A stretch of 64,000 bases of DNA from Rhyacophila brunnea (GCA_022495005.1 JAGYXB010001054.1:1-64000), one strand, 5' to 3'. Positions 11,200 through 22,793 are shown, counted from the stretch's first letter. Notes: generated from the letters alone by a model not told the origin. Made by a program: numbers and translations.

Positions 11200-11830
11200 G
11201 AATTTCAAATTCAATTTTTTTTTACATACCGTGAACAATACAAATTACAAATTTAAGACGTTCACAACATGACATTTAAAAAAAAAGAAACAGTGTTAAG
11301 AAGAAATTATTATATACTGTATCACAAACAAACAAACAAACAAACAGACAAAAACAGTATGAAAAGTAAAGTAAAGGTACAAAATTATAAAAAAAATATA
11401 TAAAATATAAATTATAAAGCATGGAAGCACACCGAATGAGCTAGTGGACCCTATTTTAAGTATTTATAAAACAACGTCCACCTATTCTCATCCTCACGTA
11501 GATGGAATATATCAACATCCGAAGCGATTTGGTTGAACAGAGTTATTGCCCTCTCAATTGGCATCACCAATGGCAAGTTAGTTCTGCTCCTCGGGAGAAC
11601 AAACAACTGATGCTCCCGATTTCTAAGATAGTTATCAGACACATACAAGTCAATACTACCAAGAATGGTAGAGTTCTTATTTACACCACGTATAAGTCGA
11701 AAAAAATACGTGGCCAAATAGTGGATATCTTTTAGCATTTAAACTACAGGATGTAAGCATACCTAAGAGAAAGTCAGTTGGATAAAGCTACAGATAGTAT
11801 CCATATAACCTCAAATAAATGAGTCAATAA
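11200..11830 (-). pseudogene. Jockey-like LINE 3' end, truncated
   Basis: Minus frame (11451-11738) reads LATYFFRLIRGVNKNSTILG, SIDLYVSDNYLRNREHQLFV and RTNLPLVMPIERAITLFNQI, ASDVDIFHLREDENRWTLFY. The 3' untranslated part (11200-11440) shares CGTTCACAACATGACATTTA with 42.8 kb. The ...FN.IAS.VDIFHLREDE end is the terminal part of the reverse transcriptase polyprotein in this family. Confidence 0.85.
11326..11352 (+). repeat. (CAAA)n microsatellite
   Basis: Six units of ACAA/CAAA at the end of the Jockey-like LINE 3' region. Confidence 0.85.
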
Positions 11831-12189
11831 TAAATAATATAGTCAAAATAAAGAATCACTACCATGGATGGGTATGCAGCGGGTTTGCCAGCTACGCCTC
11901 GGTCAAGTAGTGTTGATTATTTTCAATAAGTCTAAGGAGGTACTGAATAAAATAGAGTAAGAGCACAGCCCTGACTGACTACATTCCATGTTGTGGAAAT
12001 GACACAAATATACATTGGTACAATGCATACCACTCTCTTGCAGGTAGTGGTATATCAAATGTATCTAATTTCCTTTAGGAGTTTCCCAAACCTTCACGTC
12101 CCCTTTTAGAGAATATATTATTCATAAAGTGAGTTCCATATAAAATTTAAGCAGAGAAAATGTGGAAAATTATATTTTAATTTATAATG

Positions 12190-12680
12190 AATAATACGTC
12201 CATGATATCTGAGAAATAAGATGTTCGCTTGTTAAGATCGATTTCCGGGTTTGGCAAATTCAAATATTGTTGTTTTAATTTAATAGAACGCATTTTTTTG
12301 TAGTACTTATTCCACTTTTAATCAATAGATTAGGACCGCTTTCGTCCGCCACAGAAGGACATTTTAAACTCTTGAGTTGAAAATGTCCTTCTGTGGCGGA
12401 CGAAACCAGTCCTAATCTATTGATTAAAAGTGAAATAAGTACTACAAACAAATTGCGTTTTATTAAATTAAAACAACAATACAATGCAGTTCCACCATGA
12501 ATTGACAGTTCACAAAATAAAATAAATTCAAATATTGTTTTTTAATACGTATTTGGACTCAGACCTTGGTCATAAAAGGTTGAGCAAATGGCTAACATCC
12601 ATTTCCCGTAAAAAATCTATTACGAAACCTTTTTGTGAGACGGCCAAAATTCATATCGGTCTGTAGAGCAGATAAAAATA
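12190..12680 (+). repeat. SINE family B copy, split by a palindromic insertion
   Basis: B-box-like GATTTCCGGGTTTGGCAAAT precedes 12271. The same copy resumes after 12524 with TTTTTTAATACG, CAGACCTTGGTCATAAAAGG and TGGCTAACATCCATTTCCCG. The split is caused by the insertion at 12272-12523. Confidence 0.8.
12266..12523. mobile_element. Near-perfect palindrome with 16-bp target duplication
   Basis: Two arms of about 107 nt (12266-12371 and 12374-12480) complement each other almost perfectly around a 2-nt loop, and are followed by a 3' tail ending CACAAAATAAAAT. AAATTCAAATATTGTT occurs before (12256-12271) and after (12524-12539), a 16-bp duplication of SINE sequence. A long duplication and an A-rich tail suggest target-primed reverse transcription rather than cut-and-paste. 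Related unpaired sequence occurs at 23333-23455 and 28705-28760. Confidence 0.8.
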
Positions 12681-12689
12681 TTTGCACAT

Positions 12690-14290
12690 GTACAAGTAGG
12701 ACGTATACTCAGGACATAAATATTTTTGTTTGTATTTACTACAAAAAATCTCAAATGTTAATCGAAAATCATTTAAATTTGATGCGTGATATTTTCATGA
12801 TTTGAGGCTATTAGTTTCAAAGTCGGTAACCCACATTTTTTAAATTCTGATTCTGTAAGTACTTTTTCAATATGTATATTCATGAAATATCAAATCCAGC
12901 TTCGTTCATCAGTTAAATAGAATTAATTCAAAGATTAATTGCAAAGTCGTTTGTATTCATCAGGACCAATTTTTTTATATTATACCTACCACTAAACATG
13001 ATTTTTTATTGATTTTAATGACGATAAGGACATTTAATTTTGCTATTCGCTTTTTCTAATTGTTTATTCAAATATTAAATTTGTAAATATAAAATATTCT
13101 ATTTGCAGTTCCTAACAGTTTTTTACGATCATATTATTGAAATTGCGAAATAATATCGTCACCTCAATACTACAACTTGATAACTCTGATTTGGTAATTT
13201 TTGGGAAAATGAAATTTAAACTTCACTTGATTAACATAAATCTAGGCTATAATTATTATTTAAAATAAAAATGGAAAAGTGTGCTTGTCAAATTGGGAAC
13301 AATTAAACAATTTTCAATTGTATTAAAAAATATTGTAATTATATTATTTTATTTATTTAATGCATTTATGGTTTTAAAGCTATCTGATAATTTTGAACAA
13401 AAAAATAATATAGTTCCCATTGATATCTTACCTAGTTTTATCATTTTGTAGAGAAGGAAATTTAATGTAGAATCATATTCAATAGCTATCTCAAAAACAG
13501 TGAAAATCAAGTTATCTAGTTGTAGTATTGGAGTGACGATAATAATATGAAGGTTACCAACTTTGAAACTATGTATCATCGTCATTTTATCACATATAAA
13601 TGACTCATACATGTTAACAACGTGAGTTACAATTATTGATATATTATTTGCTTCATCTGTGTAACCTGGCACCTGATAAAACGTTTTTGTTTTACAAAAC
13701 CTTCTTAAGTATTTTAGAGTGAACTAGGGAGCACTTTGGGAATCACTTTGATTGAATCAAAAAAGAGCGGTAGGTATGAATGGTTGCCTTCTCGATTAAA
13801 AACGCACATTATAATAATAATTTGTTTCATGATAGGTTGTAGAAAATAAATGAGAAAAATTTATTTCAAAACAATGTCGAAAATTTAAAAAGTTATTTAA
13901 AATTTTAAAATTATAATAATGAAATCATACTGAAGAAACCGCTCGCCTCGCACTCTTGTTTTCGGTGAAGAAACACGAGAAACGAAACTTGGCGAGAAGG
14001 CCGCCTGCAAATTAAGTCTTTCTGAATAAAAAGGAAAAATATCTCAACCACTTTCGCGGAAAGCACAAGAGGTTTATGTTTCATATTTCAAATTATTACG
14101 CGAACTTTGCCGAGCGGAGAGGAATTCACGTTTCAATTGCATTATTGTTACAATGCCGGGGGAGCGAAATTACAACGACGTGGATGTTTGCTTTACTTGG
14201 AATTTTTCTTTCTACTAATAATTATTATAATAATATGTTGCACTTGGCCATGTGTAATTTTGCTTTCACTGGCTAAGTAGGTTCTAACCA
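12690..14290. other. No supported gene
   Basis: AT-rich DNA. The 107-codon minus frame (13349-13672) has no motifs. From 13930 the base composition is more even (AAACACGAGAAACGAAACTT, GCCGAGCGGAGAGGAATTCA), one of the unexplained islands. Confidence 0.5.
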
Positions 14291-15020
14291 TTATTACTCG
14301 CTAGTCGCACTATCCGCTAACAGCCGTATGCATAGAGTCTCGAACCGCACTCAACGCAGTTAGGGTTTATCGGCCGAATAAGAAAACTATAAAAATGCAT
14401 ACGTCACGAAGATGCGTACAGGAATGCGCACCAAACTTAAAATGGCGGCGATCTGTCAGTGTCACTTTAATATACGTCTAAAATGAGTTCATCACAACAA
14501 GCGTTTAGTAGGTTTAGTTCGTCTTGATTGAAGTTAACTGCCCGTCGTCGTTGGGCTATAGATGGATTCATGATGGTAAAAATGCTAAAATTGTAAAAAT
14601 GTATACAGATATCGAGGATCGATGGAAATGTCGATATTGTCAATGAACCCGCGAAGCTGTATTGCCATATTATGGAAATATTTACTGGATATACTTTATC
14701 CTTTTGTGCATTAAGAAGTATAAAATAAATATGATATTATAACAAATAAATTATTTAAAGTTCATGATAATTATTCATTTATAATTATTAAATTAATATG
14801 GTACCGTTTGCATATTTTTACACCTATTCACAATTTCAAAATTTTTAATTAATTATCGGGGAATCAAAATTTTAAAGTTGGTAACATTAGTCACGGTATG
14901 ACGCGTATTACGTCAGCGACGTGACGTCACTATTCAATGGACTCTATTTAGGTTTATGCATGCAAATTTGCATTAAATGGCTTGAATGCAGTTTGCTGTT
15001 ATATGCATACGCCAGTAAGA
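14290..15020. other. No supported gene; possible decayed foldback
   Basis: TATGCATAGAGTCTCG near 14325 and CAATGGACTCTATTTAGGTT near 14935, with AAAATGCATACGTCACG / GACGTCACTATTCAATGG nearby, hint at an old TIR element around an AT-rich core. Too diverged to define ends. Confidence 0.35.
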
Positions 15021-15024
15021 TACT

Positions 15025-15782
15025 TAAAACGCTGAGTACCTACCTAAAGTTTACACGAGTTGACAAGTAAAGGTATATCAGTAGTACCATGCCAAATACA
15101 AAAAAACTCTTGATTGTAATCTTATTTTTTCAATAAACACTAATTGGGCGAGAGTTAAGCTTTGTTCGGACTGTTCCAGTGATTTAGTCGAGTAGCGAGT
15201 GATTTGGTAAATAAACGTGTCTGAACAGACAAATTTAATCGAGTAGTTTAGTAAAATGGTCAGTCCAGCCGATCCATTTTATTCTATTATTTCGGCCGAG
15301 TAGCGACCCCCACCACCTCTCACTATATACTAATATGTCAATGACATTAAGCTACTTTGCAAGCTGCTTGTTGACGATGATGGCAGTGTCATCATCGAAC
15401 AAGCTAACTTAAGCACTTAAGTGTAAACAATATACTGAGAAAAGTTGAAAGCCGGCCTACTTTACACGCTACATGCTGGCGTGTGGGCCGATATGCGCCT
15501 GCGCAGTAGAGCGATAGTGGCGACCTCCCGGTAAAAAAACGAACTACGTTCTGTCAAAATAGTAGCTGGCTTGTGGCTACTGAGCGAGTGAAAAGTTTTA
15601 TGTGCCATCATCACAATCGCACTAGATGACTCACCCGCTTTTAAATTCGCCAACAAGCAACTTGTAAAGTAGCTCAATACCATTGAGGCTTTAGACACTT
15701 AAAACGCCGAGTAGAGTTTACACGAGTTGACAAGTAATAGTATATTAGTAGCACCATTCATAGCAAATGTAAGAAAAAACTC
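15025..15782. repeat. Direct repeats bracketing the 15.35-kb MITE
   Basis: CTTAAAACGCTGAGTACCTA...TTTACACGAGTTGACAAGTA (15025-15111) recurs as CTTAAAACGCCGAGTAGAGT...CACGAGTTGACAAGTAATAG (15698-15782). Each is about 85 bp. CACTAATTGGGCG also occurs at 15138 and 16101. It reads as a nested cluster of two or three elements. Confidence 0.7.
15352..15678. mobile_element. MITE with 27-bp inverted ends
   Basis: AGCTACTTTGCAAGCTGCTT (15352) and AAGCAACTTGTAAAGTAGCT (ending about 15674) are inverted, extending to TGTTGACG / CGCCAACA. The interior is GC-richer than its surroundings. Direct repeats at 15025-15111 and 15698-15782 bracket it. Confidence 0.75.
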
Positions 15783-15784
15783 AT

Positions 15785-16067
15785 GCGCATCTATTCTATA
15801 CACGAGGCTGCTATCGGCGGCTAAAGAGGGTAGTTTATCATATTTAGGCATTGAGGAGTTAATTGTTACAATAAGTTAACCGTCTGAACTATAGAAAAGT
15901 GATATGTTTTAACAGCACCTCTCTTGGCTGTGTTAACTTTTAGAGCAAGATAGACAGTTTTGATAGTTTAGACGGCTAACTTATTGTAACAATAATTATA
16001 ATACCTCAATACATAAATATGATAAACTACCGTAGATAGCCGCCGATAGCAGCCTTGTGCATAGATT
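15785..16067. mobile_element. MITE, AGGCTGCTATCGGCGGCTA family
   Basis: ATTCTATACACGAGGCTGCT and AGCAGCCTTGTGCATAGATT are inverted, and pairing continues through TATCGGCGGCTA and GGTAGTTTATCATATTT. The middle also pairs (AATAAGTTAACCGTCT / AGACGGCTAACTTATT; AACAGCACCTCTC). A second copy, with an exon-like insert, lies at 35550-36063. Confidence 0.85.
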
Positions 16068-16192
16068 AGGTTCGCTGTTCGTATTATTATTTGTCACTAA
16101 ACACTAATTGGGCGGTTTACACGTTGCGACAAGTTACAAGTGCAAAATGGAGTTGTGGTGGGGGTACGTACTAATTTATTATTATTTAGTAA

Positions 16193-16630
16193 GTGGGACG
16201 GGTATCTATTCATTGCGTGACGTGCATGGCGTGGAAGACCTGGCAGCGACGGTGGGATGAATCAACCAAGGGTCGGCACACATATATGTTTTTTCCAAAT
16301 ATTAAATGGCGATTGGAGATAATCAAATATCTGACTCCTGACCATCACACCAGTCAGTTTGTGACTGGACACGATGGGTTCGCTGACAAGCTCTTTGAGC
16401 TTGGACTTGTCAGCCGTCCGACATGTCTATGCGGAGGGGAAATTCAGGATGCAAACCATATCCTCTGGGAATGCATTAGAATGTGCTCCGAATGGGAGAA
16501 GATGCTCAGGTCGGTCCAACCAGCTGTTAGGCCCACCGGGCCGTCCGACTTGGTTGCTACTAAGGCCAATTACCTTGCATTTATAAAATTTGCGACATCT
16601 TACTGCGGGCGTGAAGATCTCTTCACATAA
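16193..16630 (+). pseudogene. R1-clade-like LINE ORF2 C-terminal fragment
   Basis: A 145-codon open frame: WKTWQRRWDESTKGRHTYMF, TPDHHTSQFVTGHDGFADKL, RPTCLCGGEIQDANHILWEC then IRMCSEWEKML. WQ.RWD.S.KGR.T, LTGHG.F and C.C......H.L.EC (a zinc-knuckle-like C-C-H-C) form the signature tail of R1/jockey-group polyproteins. The reverse transcriptase domain is missing, so the first methionine is not a real start. The following 300 bp (to about 16930) may be 3' UTR. Confidence 0.85.
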
Positions 16631-16929
16631 TTTTTGCTGTCCGTATGATTAGCTTCATTATTTTTGTTATATCATACACTAAAATCACTTTTATTTTTAT
16701 AATTTCCCTGTGCTCTTCTCTCCCCGGCACTTTGCATTAGAAAGTAACTTTAAACTCAGTCAGAGCTCACTTTGAGCGTAGCAACCTTAGTCCTGGGTAT
16801 CTTCTCCTAGGGCATTCCCGCCCTAAAACTGAACTAAATGCTTCACATCGCCAATGTAGGGCCACGTGATACGCTCGATTAAGACCGGGTGTAGTGCGTG
16901 GCGGGTTTTGGTTTGGAGGGATTAACTTA

Positions 16930-17735
16930 AATGTTTATTCATTCAAATTATTGAAGGATAATCGAAAATAAATTGCATACAGAAATTAACGACACCATCT
17001 AGCGGATAATTATCAAAGTGGTGCATGACTTTAATTGAGAAGAATTCACTAATTATGTAGGTATGTTCACTTATGAATCTTACACTCCCAAACCATGTGA
17101 ATAATTATTCGATAAATTGAAAATATTATAATGTATATTATGTAGGTCTTTGCGTTATTTCATTCGTTTTATGTGACGCCCGTCGTCGAAAAGTCTTAGG
17201 CATAAAGTCCACTAAAGCAGGCTTGCGGGGCGCTCGCGCATTTTCTATGCATCAAAAATACAACGTAATCAAATACGCCAGCGCACACTGGATTTGACGA
17301 CGCCTTGTGCCCGCCTGCCCCATGAGTCACCGTTTTTCGCTTCTCAGCAATACGAATTAACAAAAATACAACGTAGTCCATTCATTGAACACGGCAAGCA
17401 AAATCACGCTCCTCGAAGCGTCGTCGATAGACCGGGCGAGAAGCCATTATTTAAGAACAGTGAGCTCTTTGTTTAGTTATTGCGTGTCCGATATTAATTA
17501 CAAGCCCCGAGAAATTTAATAATATTTTTATTGCTTTGTTATGAGAGACGCTGATAATAATAATTATTTTGTGCTCCTTGAGCCCCTTATTACATAGGTG
17601 AAGGGTAATGCGCGGGTGGGAGGGGGCCTACTCAGTAGTGAGCGCACCGAACGCTTTTTTGGTGGGCTTTATGCATTATAGCTCAGTTTTCAAAGTGTTC
17701 AGTCGATGATGCTGAATCGTTCTAGATCCGGGCTG
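16930..17735. other. No supported gene
   Basis: CAAAAATACAACGTAATC (17251) recurs as CAAAAATACAACGTAGTC (17361). GC-rich patches (GCTTGCGGGGCGCTCGCGCA) surround it. Probably an unclassified repeat; short frames on both strands overlap it. Confidence 0.4.
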
Positions 17736-17950
17736 TAGTACTTGAGGTCATAATAATACATTTATTTGACTTTTTCAAAGCCTGGGTGTTTGTGATTGTT
17801 TCACTTATATTACTAATTATAATACTTACTGACATTAGACCTCATGGCCTCTTGTAGAATATGTAATATATTATATTATAATATAATATATTATTTAAGT
17901 ACATTTAAGAATCATCCCAATAAATAATTTTAGTTCTGGTTCATAAGTTA
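17735..17950 (+). repeat. Dispersed repeat shared with 39840-40110
   Basis: TTGAGGTCATAATAATACAT, TTTTTCAAAGCCTGGGTGTT, TGTGATTGTTTCA, GACCTCATGGCCTCTTGTAG and CATAAGTTAACAG have collinear partners in the 39.8-kb copy. The 17955 MITE is inserted at its end. Confidence 0.75.
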
Positions 17951-17954
17951 ACAG

Positions 17955-18268
17955 GGTACAGTTCGGTTATGAGAAATACAGCGGAAAACATATTTTGAAA
18001 ATAGCCGATATACTGAATTATTTGTCAATTTGTGTTACTTTAGGTTTGGTTAGGTTGGGTTAGGTTGGGTAAGTTTTAGATTGATTAACCTAACAAATAA
18101 TTCAGTATATCGGCTTTTTTCAAAATGTGTTAGGTTAATCAATCCAAACCTTACCTAACCTAACCCAACCTAACCTAATCTAAACTACCCCAAATTAACA
18201 AAAAATCCAGTATATCGGGTATTTTCAAAATGTGTTTTCCGCTGTATTCCTCATAACCGAACTGTACC
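17955..18268. mobile_element. MITE with perfect ends and 8-bp duplication
   Basis: GGTACAGTTCGGTTATGA is exactly complemented by TCATAACCGAACTGTACC at the other end, and inverted similarity covers most of the element (CGGAAAACA, GATATACTGAATTATTTGT). GTTAACAG flanks both sides (17947-17954 and 18269-18276). TTAGGTTGGG and CCTAACCTAACC runs lie in the central part. A TTAA-type integration is an alternative reading. Confidence 0.9.
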
Positions 18269-18540
18269 GTTAACAGATTTTTAAATAAAGAACTACTAAG
18301 CTATGCATATTATACTCGGCTCGGTTTCCCAAGTGTGTACCCAGCTATTGAAATGGGGATGAAATAATTTCGTCATAATAAACCTCGCTCGAAATTCCTT
18401 TCGTAGTATCGCCAAATAATTCAGTGCCCATAATCACTTAATTCTGCACATTTATAATAAGCGTTAAACTTAAAGGCAGGTAATTTCAAAAGAGGGGAAT
18501 ACCCCTCCCCAGATGCTTCATAATAATCCGGTGATAATAA

Positions 18541-18555
18541 CACCCCCCCCCCCTC
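18541..18555 (+). repeat. Poly-C run
   Basis: A run of about 13 C in AT-rich DNA. Shorter homopolymers of this kind occur at 51617 (G) and 22004 (C). Confidence 0.85.
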
Positions 18556-19142
18556 ATTCAAAATTATAATACAATAATAATTTTATCAACCGCGCCGAAC
18601 AATGCCTTTACAATCATTTGAAATGCAGGTAAAACAGAGAAGTAATTCCATTAAAGAATAACTAATTTAGCGAATAGCCCAAGAGAAAGGCAATAACCGT
18701 CCATTGTGGGGGATGCGAGATAAGGTTGCCGCGGTGGGGGGTCGTGGGGGCTCTCGCACACTTTTGCGCGCCGGGCTAATTTCGAATCGCTCCGAAATGG
18801 CCAAAGTTTAAAGTGATTGTTGGTACAGCTATGTTGGACTTGAAAAAATACGTATTGATTGTATTTAAATTAAAACAAATTGTACCAATTTCTTATAAGT
18901 TTTTAAATTCTTTCAATGCCGTTATTATTACAATAGACCTTTTAGAAAGAACAATCACTTAAATTTCTTATTAATACGTTTATTTTTTGTCGTTTCCACT
19001 AGTAGGTATTATATACAACTGCCAGTTTCGTCTTCAGTGATATTTTCAATCCTTCGTTCAGTTAACCCTTGTAATACTTGTGTTCCATATCCCCAGTGAC
19101 CATTAGTGGAAAAGACGGATGTGAAATAAAAAAAATCACATG

Positions 19143-19290
19143 TGCCTCCACAGATTAAAAAAACGTATTAATAGATTTTTGTTGTTACGAGAAATGGATG
19201 TTGACCACTTGCTCAATCCAATATTATGAGTCTAAACACTCATTGAAAAACAATATGTGAGTTTTTGTCAGACCCGGGATTTGATCTCAG
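19143..19290 (-). repeat. SINE family B, minus-strand copy
   Basis: Reads in reverse: CCTCCACAGATT, TTACGAGAAATGGATGTTGA, CACTTGCTCAATCCAATATT and CAGACCCGGGATTTGATCTC (reversed B-box). It sits just upstream of a LINE remnant. Confidence 0.8.
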
Positions 19291-19296
19291 ATTTTC

Positions 19297-19890
19297 ATAT
19301 ACCTTGGTTCTCTTGTAACTCGACATAATGATATTACAGAAGAAATCAACAAGAGAATCATGTCTGCGAATAAATGCTACTTTGGCCTGTTAAGACATTT
19401 TAAGTCCCGCATACTATCTCGTCGAACTAAAAGCACTCTTTACAAAACACTTGTAAAGCCAGTGCTCACTTACGTATCGGAAACCTGGACATTAACTCTG
19501 CGAAATGAATGAGCCCTGAACATTTTTGAAAGAAAAATTCTCCGCCATATATATGGACCGATCAGGGACGGCACCAATTGGAGGATAAGATATAATGTAA
19601 CGAAGATTGCAGCGCAGTTCAATCAAGTAAGATTGAGAGACTGCGATGCCTAGGTCATGTGCACCGTATGAATGACAATGAACCGGTCAAAAGAGTGATG
19701 TCCGGCAATCCAATCGTGCGTAGAATAAGAGGCAGGCCAAAGAGTCACTGGTTGGATGGAGCTGCCAATGACTGCCATGATCTAGGGGTACCAAATTTCA
19801 AAGCGGCCACACTAGATAGGGACACGTGGAGGGGGCTGTTGGAGGAGGCCAAGATCCACACCGGGTTGTCGCGTTTGATGATGATGATGG
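19297..19890 (+). pseudogene. LINE reverse transcriptase 3' part (GRPK..W..G family)
   Basis: Read across frames: EINKRIMSANKCYFGLLRHF, KSRILSRRTKSTLYKTLVKP, VLTYVSETWTLTLRNE, then a stop, LNIFERKILRHIYGPIRDGT. After a frameshift: GHVHRMNDNEPVKRVMSGNP, RIRGRPKSHWLDGAANDCHD, LDRDTWRGLLEEAKIHTGLS. This is the post-catalytic thumb plus the GRP..RW.DGV..D...L....W...A.DR..WR.L...AK.H.GL tail of a widespread insect LINE. A (GATGAT)n-like tail follows at 19877. Confidence 0.85.
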
Positions 19891-20039
19891 GATTTGATCT
19901 CAAGACTGTTAAGAGGGACGCGGTGATCTCTCGGCCTTCATGAACGTAACGTAGGAGACACGGACATACCAAACCATGCGAGGCAATATTCATGCTTGCA
20001 ATAACATGCAAGTTTTTTAAGCGGAACGACTACTAAGAC

Positions 20040-20225
20040 TTCCCATCACCTCTAATGAAGTGAAAGCTGCTCCCAGTCAGCTCCTCCACTTGGATGCTCC
20101 AGCTCCGATGCTCTTTCTCTGCTGCACCTTCCCTAGAGGTTTCCTAAAACCATCAGTTACTCCAGATTATTCAGTCTGCGCAACAACAATATAATATCCA
20201 AAAAACTGCAGCATGTGTCACAGAC
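20040..20225 (-). pseudogene. LINE C-terminal scrap related to 4.0 kb
   Basis: TGCTCCCAGTCAGCTCCTCC, GGATGCTCCAGCTCCGATGC and AAAACTGCAGCATGTG run parallel to 4025-4165. It decodes on minus as SIQVEELTGSSFHF-like residues with breaks. Confidence 0.65.
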
Positions 20226-20339
20226 ACGTTGTAAAAAAATGTCTTTATCTGTAGTATTTGAGTGTAGTATATTATTTTAAGTATCTATCGGTTTATGACG
20301 TCTTTTACATGGCTTATTAGAGCATAATATATAATTTCT

Positions 20340-21010
20340 TCTTCTTCTTATTTGGCCATATCCGCCGCTTAATTGATTCATATGGACACCACTTGGCGCC
20401 TCCAAGAATCCCTGTCGCTTGCCAGTCTTCAAAAAACCAGCATCCCATAGCTCCGCCGTATATACTATGTAGATGGTATTTAGCGGCCTTCCAGGACGCC
20501 GGAATCCGGTCGGCTTGAAGAACAGGCAAGCCAGGTTGAGGTTCTCTTCTGGCATCCGCAGCACGTGGCCGAGCCAGGTCCAACGTCGCCTCTTCACTTT
20601 CAGCGTGATGAGAGGCTGCTTGGTGCGTTTTCTTATCACCTCGTTGCTCCTAAAGTCATACCACCACACACCCAGTATTCTACGCAAACATCTGTTTAGC
20701 TTCGTATACGGTTGCTCTGAGCCTTCGTAAGGTGCCATGATTTGCTACCGTAAAACAGCACCGTCAGAATGCAAGCATCGAATAGGCGGCATTTGGTTTT
20801 GACCGAGTAAAATCGTGAGTCCCAGATATTCGAGTTGAATGTTGCTCGAGCCATTCCCATTCTGATAGCGAGCTCTTTCTGCAAAATGCCATCTCCCGTT
20901 ATGTGTACCCCCAGGTACTCGAAGCTGTCGACGCTCTCGATATTTTGTCCGTCGCTAATCAGAGGAAAATCTGGACCAGGACAGGTGCTATTACCCAAGA
21001 CGTTGGTTTT
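20340..21010 (-). pseudogene. Non-LTR retrotransposon 3' end (reverse transcriptase thumb and tail)
   Basis: On minus: ESVDSFEYLGVHITGDGILQ, KELAIRMGMARATFNSNIWD, TKCRLFDACILTVLFYGSKS, NRCLRRILGVWWYDFRSNEV and KRRRWTWLGHVLRMPEENLN, ending RRPGRPLNTIY.V and an (AAG)n tail near 20340. YLG, the FYGS.SW block and RRW.WLGHVLRMP are the reverse transcriptase C-terminal signatures of these LINEs. Two or three frameshifts split it and the catalytic YADD part is lost by 5' truncation. Confidence 0.85.
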
Positions 21011-21099
21011 GAATATAATTTTAATTAGGTTTATAATTTGGATTAATTTAAATAGCAATAGAAACATTATACGAATACCTCTGAGGTTAATTTAAAATA

Positions 21100-22690
21100 T
21101 AAAGGTATTTTTTAATGTCGAATAATATGATAAGAAGATTCAATTGATAAAATAGGGTCTGTTATTAATGTTATAAAACAATATTATTTATCAATTCAGT
21201 TCTGTTTTATTAACAAATTTATTGTTATTATAACGAAAATCGTTTTGAAATAATACTGGAGCAGAACAAAATAAACTGTTTGTTGTTTCAATAATTGGGA
21301 ACAAACAACTAGAGTAACTGTGAATTATTGTTACGTTATTATAATAATAAACGAAAATAAATCCATGAAAAACAAACGAATCGGAAAAAAATCTTGATGT
21401 TTTCATAATATACAAATGTTCTACTAAATTCTAGAACCATACATATTCACGTCAGTACTAGCAATGCTCATTGATAAAAGTATGCCAAATAACGTGTAGA
21501 AAGCTATTTTGTAGGAAAATGTAATATAAATATTTATTGGGCCAATTATAGTGGCCCTCATTCCTTTCATCCCCCTTACCTCAAATCCCCAGTTATTGTC
21601 GCAATTTCAGGCGAACAGCAGTTACAGGTCAACAGTCGTTCACGATTGAATAATATTCGGTTACCTCAAGACAACGGGCGCGTGCAGGCTTGTTACAGCT
21701 AAAGCGTCGTTTAACGAGTAATTCGATTATACAGACTGATTTAAAAAGTTAAGTGCATACCACGAGCGTGTCCAGTGCAACCATCGTGGAAACCATAAGT
21801 CTATCCGACTCTCCATGCAAACTCCGTTTTAAACCACCTGTATCCGTATTACAGGCTCAGGATATCTCCTGATTTATCATAATATAAAGTGTACCGTGCG
21901 AGTGCCTACTAACCCGTGAGGGCATGCTCCAGGGACCAGCTTCACCTAGACCTCAGGACATCATAAAAGGTCAATGCTTGGCATCTACGTGTGACCGCCC
22001 CTCCCCCCCCCCAGCATCCACATCCACCATAAGTTACAAAATTACAGTCCACTATGAAAAGCGCAACCAAATATTATCAAAAGATAGACTTTTTAGTCAT
22101 CAAAAACTGTCTTCTAAATAGAAATATATTTTTTCATCCGAAGGATAGTTTAATTCTTATTATTATTAAAATCGAGATCGAAAATATTTTTTGAGGCATC
22201 CACGTATGTTCAATGAATTAAATTTATCAAAAAATACAGCATTTTGATGAAAATTTTAAATCTAGTGACAATATGATAAAAACGCTTGATTTAAAGTCAC
22301 ATGCTATTTTTTGAAGCTTGATAAATTAATAATGATAGTCTGTTAAAGAAGCACTGATTTCGATAAGCATAAGATTATAGTTGTTAAGCATGTTCAAGCA
22401 ACAAATCAATCGAAAATCTCGATTAACTCGTCAAAGCATGTATATCGAGTCAGGCCATGGACGAGTTAACTCGTGCGTTCTTGTAATCATCACAACTTCT
22501 GAATAAACTATTTATATATATTTTATAAACAATATTTATCATTTTAGGAAAATATTCATGATAAAGTGTTGATATGATGATATGTTCTGTTCTCTGTTCC
22601 TATATAATATTTTTTAAGTGATTTATTGTATTCCAAAAATAGCTGGCCTACAAGTGTCCACCTAGTAAAAATTGGCTGACAGTGATAATG
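21100..22690. other. No supported gene
   Basis: AT-rich, then a more balanced stretch at 21540-22020 containing a C9 run. No motifs, no repeats shared within the window. Confidence 0.5.
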
Positions 22691-22694
22691 TTAA

Positions 22695-22793
22695 CTATAT
22701 TATGCCCTTACTGGGAATCAAACCCGGAGTCCCTGGATGAATATCCAACGCCTTACGCACAATACTACGAGGGCCCCCTCATCTGCCGTGCCT
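22695..22793 (-). repeat. tRNA-like fragment, minus strand
   Basis: On minus: CCCTCGTAGTATTGTGCGTA then CTCCGGGTTTGATTCCCAG, an A-box-like start and a perfect B-box. No body of families A or B follows closely, so it is a third SINE type or a decayed tRNA copy. It abuts the 22794 MITE. Confidence 0.55.

Noticed and set aside
13349..13672. 107-codon minus frame as a gene
   Set aside because: No motifs; AT-driven composition, no start or splice context.
18035..18185. Interstitial telomere or chromosome end
   Set aside because: TTAGG-like runs are short, impure and inside a MITE with defined ends.
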